Shown one piece after another: positions 40,717 to 46,991 of a stretch of DNA of 64,000 nt. The number at the start of each line of letters is the position of its first letter. The first letter of the stretch is position 1. This DNA is from Spirochaetota bacterium (GTDB lineage: Bacteria; Spirochaetota; Spirochaetia; Treponematales; Treponemataceae): NCBI GenBank assembly GCA_023443865.1, contig JAEZST010000022.1, positions 1-64,000 on the forward strand, written 5' to 3'. A program made the translations under genes and the position numbers. A model generated the notes under the pieces. That model had not been told where the DNA came from. It made no database searches and worked only from the letters and a program-made list of their open reading frames with translations.

Positions 40717-41701
40717 ATCCCAGCGCCGCCTTGAACGCCCCCGCGAGGAAGGGTAGGGCGACGTACGCGGAAAAGGCGAGGAGCGTAAGGTAGCCCGCCA
40801 GCTCTACGGCGGAGGAAACGCGGGCCAGGAGCGCCTCGTTTCGCTTCAGCGCGTAAAACGCCCCGCTCCGGCCGAACCACGCGAGGTAGCCGGCCGCGAC
40901 AATGGGCACGCTCATGCCCAACGACATGGCGAGTACCGCGAAAATCCCTATGCCGACCGACCCGATGCTTACCGCGAGAACCATGACCAGAATCGCCCCG
41001 GGGCAGGGATATGCGCCGGTGAGCAGAATCGTGCCCAAGGTCGCGTTTCCCCTCCCGTGCGAATGCTTCCCCGTTACCAAGCCCTTGAGGGCTCCCGCCG
41101 CGAGCGCCGCCGCCACGAGAATGAGCAGTCCGTAGGAAATGCCCTCCATCCAGGCCGCGATATTGTCGGCACGGGAAGAAACCGCCCCCCGGACGCCTTT
41201 TAAGGCGAGCATGAGGAGAATCGAGGCGCCGCCGTGAAGGAGCGCCAGGGCAAAGCCCGTCCCCGCCGGTTCCCATACCGGCGCGCCCTTCGCGAGATAC
41301 AGGGAGAAAATCACCGTCTTTCGGTGGCCCGGGCCAAAGGCGTGAAGAATACCGTACAGGAACGCCGCGCCGACTATTCCCCAGGCGGCGTTCGGCCCCG
41401 CGCTGTCTTTCCAAGCCGCCATCAGGCTTCCCAGCCGTCGGTGGAGCGAGGCCTGAACGCTCACCATCTCCGGATCGGCCGCGCCCGCGCGTACCGGCCG
41501 GGCCGCGGGCAAAACTGAGGCCTCCGGGGAGCCGGCCTGCGGCGCCGTAAAGGGATTCGCGGCCAGGGGCGCCGAAAGCGCGGCAAGCGCGAGGAAGAAC
41601 GAGCCGAGGAACGCCCGCCGCCGAGTGACCGCGCGGAATCCCCGCCGCGGCTTCCGGCGCCCCGCTTCCGGCTCTTTCCGCCCGGTACCCTTATCGTTCA
41701 T
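40715..41701 (-). CDS. NicO/RcnA-type nickel-cobalt transporter
   Basis: A 328-aa membrane protein with an N-terminal anchor and about six further helices. FLYGILHAFGPGHRKTVI (HX4DH-related) and LLTGAYPCPGAILVMVLA are hallmarks of the NicO/RcnA family of Ni/Co/Fe exporters or importers. A His-rich bit (GKHSHGRGN) sits between helices. It overlaps the DUF1007 gene by 11 bases. The metal cannot be set from sequence; DUF1007 partnership suits Ni, Co or Zn. Confidence 0.8.
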   Translation of the reverse strand: MNDKGTGRKEPEAGRRKPRRGFRAVTRRRAFLGSFFLALAALSAPLAANPFTAPQAGSPEASVLPAARPVRAGAADPEMVSVQASLHRRLGSLMAAWKDSAGPNAAWGIVGAAFLYGILHAFGPGHRKTVIFSLYLAKGAPVWEPAGTGFALALLHGGASILLMLALKGVRGAVSSRADNIAAWMEGISYGLLILVAAALAAGALKGLVTGKHSHGRGNATLGTILLTGAYPCPGAILVMVLAVSIGSVGIGIFAVLAMSLGMSVPIVAAGYLAWFGRSGAFYALKRNEALLARVSSAVELAGYLTLLAFSAYVALPFLAGAFKAALG

Positions 41702-42341
41702 AGCTGATCCTGATCTCCCGCGGATAAAAGGTTTGCAGGCCCTTTTTCCATTGGTAATACACCGTCGTGTCGTCGATCGCGCCGAGGGGATTGTAGTACA
41801 CCGGGTAATCCCGGTTTTCCGTTATCTCGAAACGCGGACTCACCTGCGCGGGATCGTAGGAAAGCTTTACCGCACCCGCTTCGGGATAGGCTATATCGCA
41901 AAAAAACGTATAGTCGTACACCGCCAGGGCTATCTCCCCCGGCGCCGTTTCGGAAAGGTCAACGTAAAACCGGTATGTAAGTATCCCGTCCTTTTGCCGC
42001 GCGGCGAACCGCGAGATACCGTCCGGGTTCGAGCGGTTTTTCCCCTGCCGAATAAAGGTGAAAAAATAATAGTTCTTTAGGTTAATGAACGCCCCGTCGT
42101 AGACTGCCTTGGTCTCCGCCGCGTTGAAAGTCCCGTTTCCGTCGGCGTCGAAGCCCTGAATGATATCGGCGCTGAAAAAACGGTCGAAGGTCCATTCGAT
42201 CCAGCATCCGTCCAGGGCGGCGCCCTTCCACACGAATTCCTGCGAACTGGAAAGATACATGTGCGGGTGGGCGTACAGGGCCGCCCCCAAGGATAGGAGC
42301 GCGAGGGCGAAAATGAAGGATCGCGGTCTTGAGAGATTCAT
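41691..42341 (-). CDS. DUF1007-family exported protein
   Basis: A 216-aa secreted protein with a signal peptide (about 1-23) that ends just before HPHMYLSSSQEFVW, the metal-chelating HPH N-terminus of the DUF1007 family. FDADGNGTFNAAE looks like a single EF-hand-like loop. The family is a common partner of NicO/RcnA-type metal transporters. It overlaps the transporter gene, which it precedes. Confidence 0.8.
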   Translation of the reverse strand: MNLSRPRSFIFALALLSLGAALYAHPHMYLSSSQEFVWKGAALDGCWIEWTFDRFFSADIIQGFDADGNGTFNAAETKAVYDGAFINLKNYYFFTFIRQGKNRSNPDGISRFAARQKDGILTYRFYVDLSETAPGEIALAVYDYTFFCDIAYPEAGAVKLSYDPAQVSPRFEITENRDYPVYYNPLGAIDDTTVYYQWKKGLQTFYPREIRISYER

Positions 42342-42424
42342 GTTAACTCCGGCTTACGATAATAAACGCGACCCGCCGCCCGGTCAAGGCCGGACGATCA
42401 CGGGAAAACGCGGCGCCGATACCG

Positions 42425-42453
42425 TTGAATCCCCCTTCCGCAGGGACTATAGT
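42425..42453 (+). promoter_or_regulatory. Promoter of the CECL/CPFF small-protein gene
   Basis: TTGAAT (42425-42430), 17 bases, TATAGT (42448-42453), about 34 bases before an ATG preceded by GGAGG. Confidence 0.6.
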
Positions 42454-42486
42454 GATGGCAAGAAACGCCGTACCGGAGGAAAAAAA

Positions 42487-42659
42487 ATGGCCGAATGCGA
42501 ATGTCTTCCCAAATGTCCTTTTTTCCATGACCGCATGGAAAACAAGCCCGCCACCAGATTTTCAAGGCAGTGGGCGGTTCGTTCGTGCCCGGGGATTTGT
42601 ATCCCTCGCAGGTCGAGCGGGTTTCCCGCATCATCGAAGAGGTTAGGGCTTCCCGATAA
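42487..42659 (+). pseudogene. Decayed CECL/CPFF small-protein gene with internal deletion
   Basis: The frame from ATG 42487 encodes MAECECLPKCPFFHDRMENK, the cysteine-rich start of a small conserved protein of unknown function. Shortly afterwards a different frame carries IFKAVGGSFVPGDLYPSQVE and RIIEEVRASR up to the TAA at 42657, the expected end of the same family. The middle, roughly 20 residues with a CxxC-type block, is missing and the frame shifts, so the gene is broken. Promoter and ribosome site are intact. A small deletion is the simplest cause; a base-calling error alone would not explain the missing residues. Confidence 0.6.
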
Positions 42660-42675
42660 ACCGTTTCGACCCCGC

Positions 42676-42704
42676 TTGAGGAAAAGCGTCGAATGCGTTA
42701 CTAT
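42676..42704 (+). promoter_or_regulatory. Promoter of tRNA-Arg(CCT)
   Basis: TTGAGG (42676-42681), 17 bases, TACTAT (42699-42704), with the mature tRNA ten bases further on. Confidence 0.6.
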
Positions 42705-42714
42705 GGCAACGCCT

Positions 42715-42788
42715 GATCCGTTAGCTCAGTTGGATAGAGCGGCTGCCTCCTAAGCAGCAGGTCGGACGTTCGAATCGTCTACGGGTCA
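42715..42788 (+). tRNA. tRNA-Arg (anticodon CCT)
   Basis: A 74-nt cloverleaf: acceptor GATCCGT with ACGGGTC (one T-G pair), D-arm TAGCTCAGTTGGATAGAGC, anticodon stem GCTGC/GCAGC with loop CTCCTAA (CCT at 49-51 of the 427xx block, that is 42749-42751), T-arm GGACGTTCGAATCGTCT (one mispair allowance), discriminator A. No encoded CCA. It lies between the decayed small-protein gene and a terminator. Confidence 0.93.
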
Positions 42789-42792
42789 TGAG

Positions 42793-42830
42793 AACCGTTT
42801 TCGCGCGTATCGCGAAGGCGGTTTTTTTTT
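42793..42830 (+). terminator. Intrinsic terminator after tRNA-Arg
   Basis: AACCG (42793-42797) pairs with CGGTT, with an inner TTCGCG/CGCGAA stem, followed by nine Ts. Confidence 0.85.
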
Positions 42831-42930
42831 ATTAAGGGGGGAGCGCCCCCCTGCCTCCAAAGGCTCCTCCGTTCGGCGCGGCTATTAATTCCGTGAAAAA
42901 ATGGTCGGTTCCCCGGCTTTTTTTCGCTTG

Positions 42931-42948
42931 ACCTACCGACCGGTAGGT
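42931..42948. promoter_or_regulatory. TetR-type palindrome without a nearby TetR gene
   Basis: ACCTACCG-AC-CGGTAGGT is an 18-bp palindrome of the kind often bound by TetR-family repressors, just after a TTGACC. No TetR gene lies in the window. It is about 90 bases before the DUF2461 gene. The 42831-43038 gap otherwise holds a GGGGGG/CCCCCC hairpin at 42835-42852 and no gene I can support. Confidence 0.55.
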
Positions 42949-43038
42949 AGATGCCCTGCCGCGCCGTCCTCCCCCGCGCTTTTCCGGCACCCTCCCTTGG
43001 GTCTCCGTGTATGGCCGCCCCGTGCTATACTTACGCTC

Positions 43039-43749
43039 ATGAAAAGCGCCGCTCCCGAAACCGCCGGTTCGTTCCGCGGCTTCAGTCCCGATACCTTCGC
43101 CTATCTCGACGCCCTTGCGTTCAACAACGAGCGGGCCTGGTTCGAAGCCCACCGATCGGATTACGAGCGACTGGTCCGCGAGCCGGCCCTCGCCCTTATC
43201 CGGGACATGGAACGCGTCGTCAAGGGCATTAGTCCCCACTACGTCGCCGAGGCCAAGAAAGTAGGCGGCTCCCTCATGCGCGTGTACCGCGACACCCGGT
43301 TCGGCGCGGATAAAACCCCCTATAAAACCAACGTGGGCATACAATTCAGGCACGAGGCCCACCGCGACGTGCATGCCCCCGGCTTTTACGTGCATCTCGC
43401 CGCCGACGGCTGCTTTATCGGGGTCGGTTGCTGGCGTCCCGAACCGGACGACCTCGCCCGCATTCGGGCCAGGATCGCCGAGCGGCCCAAGGACTACGCG
43501 AAGGCGGTGGAAAAAGGGGCGATTGAGGGAATGGTTCCCGCGGGCGATTCCCTGATTCGCGTTCCACGGGGCTTCTCGCCGGAGCATCCCCTCGCCGCGG
43601 ATATCAAGCGGAAAGACTTTCTGCTGTCCCGCGACCTAGACCCTGACCTTTACCTGAACGCGGCTTTGATCGATCTCCTCGCGGTAAAATTCGCCGCGAC
43701 CGCCCCCTATATGGCCTTCTTGTGCGCCGCCGTTGGCGCCCGCTTCTAA
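43039..43749 (+). CDS. DUF2461-domain protein
   Basis: A 236-aa soluble protein of the DUF2461 (TIGR02453) family, with GFSPDTFAYLDALAFNNERAWFEAHRSDYERLV at the N-terminus and VYRDTRFGADKTPYKTNVGI and FYVHLAADGCFIGVGCWRP later, all usual blocks. Function unknown. Start 43039 (MKSAAPE) is chosen to begin just before the domain; the longer frame from 42901 runs through the TetR-type palindrome. It ends before a terminator. Confidence 0.88.
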   Translation: MKSAAPETAGSFRGFSPDTFAYLDALAFNNERAWFEAHRSDYERLVREPALALIRDMERVVKGISPHYVAEAKKVGGSLMRVYRDTRFGADKTPYKTNVGIQFRHEAHRDVHAPGFYVHLAADGCFIGVGCWRPEPDDLARIRARIAERPKDYAKAVEKGAIEGMVPAGDSLIRVPRGFSPEHPLAADIKRKDFLLSRDLDPDLYLNAALIDLLAVKFAATAPYMAFLCAAVGARF

Positions 43750-43768
43750 AGGCACTAAAACCGGATCC

Positions 43769-43790
43769 CGGACAACTCGTCCGTTTTTTT
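43769..43790 (+). terminator. Intrinsic terminator after the DUF2461 gene
   Basis: CGGAC (43769-43773) and GTCCG (43779-43783) form a short stem followed by seven Ts. Confidence 0.6.
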
Positions 43791-43879
43791 ACCGAATCTT
43801 CACGAAAATCCGTATCCTTCGGGTTATACTCGTTGCTAATCATGCAATGACGCAACATCAACGAATGTGAGGTTCTGCC

Positions 43880-44215
43880 ATGTCCATGATCGACGCGCTC
43901 CGCTTTTTGACTAAATGCCGAACGGAACCGGATCTTTGCGACCGAATATGGGACCTTCCGAGCCCCGCGAGTTTTTTCGCCTGGGCCTCCGCGGAAGGCT
44001 TCCATTTCACTAACGACGACGTGATTCACGCTTTTGACGATCTACGGGTCCACGCCGCGGACGAATTCGAGGCCGAGGCCATCGACGAATTGAGCGCCTG
44101 GTACCAGGTCGTCGCGATGGACGAGGAGGACGAGCCGGATTTTGATGAATCCGACGCCCTCGAGTCCTTCGACGAGCGGGAAGAGGCGATGAGCGGAAGA
44201 AGCGGCTCACTGTAA
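43880..44215 (+). CDS. Nif11-like protein with acidic tail
   Basis: A 111-aa protein with a Nif11-type domain (MIDALRFLTKCRTEPDLCDRI ... SFFAWASAEGFHFTNDDVIHAF) and a DELSAWYQV segment that mirrors the EELKQWYAF of the nifA-linked Nif11-like protein. The tail is strongly acidic (DEEDEPDFDESDAL). Unlike the other copy, it has no clustered C-terminal cysteines. It lies alone 16 kb from nifA with its own ribosome site (GAGG seven bases from ATG). Function unknown. Confidence 0.75.
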   Translation: MSMIDALRFLTKCRTEPDLCDRIWDLPSPASFFAWASAEGFHFTNDDVIHAFDDLRVHAADEFEAEAIDELSAWYQVVAMDEEDEPDFDESDALESFDEREEAMSGRSGSL

Positions 44216-44305
44216 GCGTCTGCGACGTTTCGCGAAGGGGCGGCTCCTTTGATAACCGCCCCGGAACGCCGACCGATATTCTCGGTTTTTTTTCAGGAGG
44301 CACCT

Positions 44306-44770
44306 ATGCCCGGTATAGGCGAGAAAGCGCCGGACTTCACCCTGGAAGGCGATTCCGGCGCGGCGGTATCCCTGCGCGATTTTTCCGGCAAGACCGTGGT
44401 GTTATACTTTTATCCGAAAGACGATACTCCCGGCTGTACCGCCGAGGCCTGCGCGTTCAGGGACGCGTACGATGAGATACTGGCCCTCGGCGCGGTGGTG
44501 TTGGGCGTAAGTCCCGATTCCGCCGTGCGTCACGCGAAATTCAAGGGCAAATACGAATTGCCCTTCCGCCTTTTGGCCGACCCGGACCATCGCGTCCTTT
44601 CCGCCTACGGCTCGTGGGGCGAAAAAAAGGCGTACGGGAAAACCTATGAGGGGGTTATCCGCTCTACCTACGTGATCGGTCCCGACGGGAAGGTTATTGG
44701 AGCCTTTCCGAAGGTAAGCCCAAAAGAGCACGCCGCGGAAATCCTGGCCCTGCTACGGGCAATGAAATAG
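44306..44770 (+). CDS. bcp: Thiol peroxidase of the Bcp/PrxQ family
   Basis: A 154-aa peroxiredoxin that reduces H2O2 and organic peroxides using thioredoxin-type electrons. The peroxidatic and resolving cysteines are in DDTPGCTAEACAFRD (about residues 43-52). The C-terminal STYVIGPDGKV and EHAAEIL blocks are standard. Start 44306 has AGGAGG seven bases upstream. Ends before a strong hairpin. Confidence 0.93.
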   Translation: MPGIGEKAPDFTLEGDSGAAVSLRDFSGKTVVLYFYPKDDTPGCTAEACAFRDAYDEILALGAVVLGVSPDSAVRHAKFKGKYELPFRLLADPDHRVLSAYGSWGEKKAYGKTYEGVIRSTYVIGPDGKVIGAFPKVSPKEHAAEILALLRAMK

Positions 44771-44772
44771 GG

Positions 44773-44812
44773 AAAGCCCCGCCGAGTCATTGGCCTCGGC
44801 GGGGCTTTTTTT
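44773..44812. terminator. Bidirectional terminator between bcp and the DUF4097 operon
   Basis: AAAGCCCCGCCGAG pairs perfectly with CTCGGCGGGGCTTT around an 8-nt loop, with a T-run on the plus side and A/T flank for the minus operon. Confidence 0.88.
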
Positions 44813-44821
44813 ATCGGGTGG

Positions 44822-45778
44822 CTAGCGCTGGAACTCGATGCGGACCGATCCTATGCCCGTAGAGAGCTTGATCGTACGTTCGGCCGCGGGGTTCCCCGCC
44901 GTGCCGTTGCCCATGCCGTCCCAGTTGCCTCCGCCGATGCGGACCGAGCCTAAGCCCCGGGAAAAGTCGAAGCGATAATCGCTCTCGCTCCCGGCGAGGT
45001 TAAACTCGACGGCTCCCGTCCCGGTGGATACGTCCGCGGCGTCGGTGATATCGCCGTTCAGGACGATACGGCCCGCGCCGGTTTCCACCCGAAGGTTCCC
45101 GATCGCCGCGGCGTCCAACTCAACGAGGCCCGCTCCCGTTTTAATCGTCGCCCGATCGGCGTCGAACCCCTTTGCCCTGAACGAGCCGGCGCCCCCTTCA
45201 AGCCTGAAGGTATCGGCGGCAAGGTCCTCTATGGTGACCGCCCCCGCCCCGATCTTGATCAGGCAGTCGTCGAATCGCACGTCTTCGGGAAGCACCAGAT
45301 CGAACTCCGGGGCGTTTTTTCCGCCGTAGAAGGGGAATGAATCGCGCCAGCGGGGAACCCGTACCCGGAAGGTATCTCCGGAAGTATCCACCTCGACGGA
45401 ACCTTTCTCGAAATCGGCCGCCCGCCAGGAAGGGCTCGCTCCCCGGCGAATCGTCAACGCCGCGCCCTTGAGGTCGATATCCAGTTTTTTGACGGAGCCC
45501 TGCACCGGTCCGTCGATCGTCACGAGATTGCGCATCGCGTTATCCCCCTTATTATGGGCCGAGGTTTCAAAACGGAAGTTGAAATGGCCGTTCTGCCACG
45601 GCCACCACCGCGCTCCCATCCATTCGCCGCCGAAGCTCAAGCCCAGGGCGATCAGGATACAGCCCGCGACGATCAGTCCAAAGCCGCCCCCGACCGAACG
45701 GCCCCGGTTCCGGTATTTCCATTCGGATCGCCCTTGACGGCGCTCGTCACGCCAGTCTCGTCCGTATTTATCTCCCAT
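44822..45778 (-). CDS. DUF4097-family protein, third gene of a PadR-controlled operon
   Basis: A 318-aa protein with a basic cytoplasmic start, a single membrane helix (about 33-53) and a long beta-repeat extracytoplasmic part (about 90-318) in which short strands repeat GAG/GSV patterns (KIGAGAVTIEDL, KTGAGLVELDA, ETGAGRIVLNG). This matches the DUF4097/DUF2807-type beta-helix of putative adhesins. Role unknown, probably envelope. Overlaps the DUF1700 gene by 11 bases. Confidence 0.8.
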   Translation of the reverse strand: MGDKYGRDWRDERRQGRSEWKYRNRGRSVGGGFGLIVAGCILIALGLSFGGEWMGARWWPWQNGHFNFRFETSAHNKGDNAMRNLVTIDGPVQGSVKKLDIDLKGAALTIRRGASPSWRAADFEKGSVEVDTSGDTFRVRVPRWRDSFPFYGGKNAPEFDLVLPEDVRFDDCLIKIGAGAVTIEDLAADTFRLEGGAGSFRAKGFDADRATIKTGAGLVELDAAAIGNLRVETGAGRIVLNGDITDAADVSTGTGAVEFNLAGSESDYRFDFSRGLGSVRIGGGNWDGMGNGTAGNPAAERTIKLSTGIGSVRIEFQR

Positions 45779-46340
45779 AGTATCCTCCTTGAGCCCTGCC
45801 GAAAAGCCAACCGACCAGCTGGCCCAAAAGGGAGAAAAGCGCGCCGATTATGGCGAACACGATCTTTCCCGCCCCCCACAGCAAAAAGGCCACGCCGAAG
45901 AGGACGAGCGCGCTGGCGGGGGTGAGGAAGAGGGTCACGAACCCGCCAACGAACAGGGCCACGCCGCCTATAACCAGTCCGATGGCCGCGACGCCGACGG
46001 CAAAGAGGGTCGCCACCGCCGCGATAATGCCCCCCGCTATGGCCAGTACCGCGGGCAGGGCAATCGGGGCGGCGAGGACCGCCAACAGAACGAACCACAG
46101 CGCGGACAATCCCTTCCCAGGATTGCCGGGCGCCTCTCTGGCCGCCTTAACCGCGTGCTCGGCGAGGATGCGCGAAGCCACGCCCTGCGGGGTGCCGAGT
46201 TCACGGATCACGTCCTGTTCCCGTTCCGACCCGGCCTCGTCGAAATACTCCTCGTAATACGCGCAGGCCGCGTCGCGTTCGTCCGGCGAAAGCCTTCCGA
46301 GCCGTTCCCGCAGCTCCCGCATGAACTCCTTTCTCGTCAT
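45768..46340 (-). CDS. DUF1700-family membrane protein
   Basis: A 190-aa protein with the N-terminal DUF1700 block MTRKEFMRELRERLGRLSPD ... YYEEYFDEAG and several hydrophobic C-terminal helices. In many bacteria DUF1700 genes lie between padR and DUF4097 genes, as here, and act with them in envelope stress control. Start 46340 overlaps padR by four bases (ATGA). The longer frame upstream is within padR. Confidence 0.88.
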   Translation of the reverse strand: MTRKEFMRELRERLGRLSPDERDAACAYYEEYFDEAGSEREQDVIRELGTPQGVASRILAEHAVKAAREAPGNPGKGLSALWFVLLAVLAAPIALPAVLAIAGGIIAAVATLFAVGVAAIGLVIGGVALFVGGFVTLFLTPASALVLFGVAFLLWGAGKIVFAIIGALFSLLGQLVGWLFGRAQGGYYGR

Positions 46341-46654
46341 ACCGTCGTTTCTCCCCCGAAGATCCCTTCGATTCTTTTTCTGTATTCTCGCCATTCGCTT
46401 ACGTAGAGGGCGTGCTGGCGTCGCCCCTCTTCCGTTATCCGGTAATACCGCCGGTTTCGCCCCTGGATCGGCTGATCGTAGGTCGTCAGCCATCCGCTCT
46501 TCAAAAGCCGCCGCAATACCGGATAAAGGGTAGACTCGGAGATATCCATAACCTGTTTTACCTCCTGAGTGAGTCTATACCCGTATTCGTCGCCGCGGGA
46601 CAGTATCGCGAGCACGCAGGCGTCGAGCAAGCCGGTGTTGATCGAAAAAAGCAT
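46337..46654 (-). CDS. PadR-family transcriptional regulator
   Basis: A 105-aa winged-helix repressor: ACVLAILSRGDEYGYRLTQEV, STLYPVLRRLLKSGWL and RRYYRITEEGRRQ. It is the first gene of padR-DUF1700-DUF4097 and probably represses it through the repeats in its promoter. Ligand unknown. Confidence 0.93.
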   Translation of the reverse strand: MLFSINTGLLDACVLAILSRGDEYGYRLTQEVKQVMDISESTLYPVLRRLLKSGWLTTYDQPIQGRNRRYYRITEEGRRQHALYVSEWREYRKRIEGIFGGETTV

Positions 46655-46670
46655 CGTGCCTCCTGTCTAA

Positions 46671-46718
46671 TATAGTATCGTTGTTAATAATATACGAAGT
46701 ATAGTATTAAACAGTCAA
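46671..46718 (-). promoter_or_regulatory. padR promoter with repeated ATACTATA sites
   Basis: On the minus strand TTGACT (46718-46713), an 18-base spacer and TATATT (46694-46689). Two ATACTATA repeats (46700-46707 and 46671-46678) bracket the -10 box and are a likely PadR operator. Confidence 0.6.
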
Positions 46719-46805
46719 GGATATCCGGACAATTTTTTATTCCGGATATCGTTACTTCTGTAACCCGCAGCCCGCGCAATGATGTTACGTCCGTATGCCG
46801 AAAAA

Positions 46806-46878
46806 CGCCCCGTGCCGCCCCGTGCCGCCCCGTGCCGCCCCGCCGACCCGCTCCGCCGCGCCGACCCGCTCCGCCGCG
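46806..46878. repeat. Two adjacent GC-rich tandem repeats
   Basis: A 10-bp unit CGTGCCGCCC occurs three times (46811-46840) and an 18-bp unit CCGACCCGCTCCGCCGCG occurs twice (46843-46878). The stretch between the padR and copper promoters (46719-46917) contains no gene that I can support. Confidence 0.8.
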
Positions 46879-46917
46879 TGCTTGCGCCGTTTTTCCCGGT
46901 TAGCCGACCCGTATCCC

Positions 46918-46979
46918 TTGACGTACGCTTCATGGGGCATTATGTTTGAGGTATACACCACACCCCAGGGGGGTGTATA
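46918..46979 (+). promoter_or_regulatory. Copper operon promoter with CsoR box
   Basis: TTGACG (46918-46923), 17 bases, TATGTT (46941-46946). TATACACC (46952-46959) and GGTGTATA (46972-46979) form an inverted repeat of CsoR-box type over and downstream of the start point. CsoR is encoded at the operon end. Confidence 0.8.
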
Positions 46980-46991
46980 GGAGCGTTAAGT

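Noticed and set aside
42160..42753. 197-codon frame across the decayed small-protein gene and tRNA-Arg
   Set aside because: It reads through a tRNA and has family similarity only over its short CECL/CPFF part.
46806..46878. Possible CRISPR array
   Set aside because: Units of 10 and 18 bp are contiguous with no spacers and there are no cas genes.
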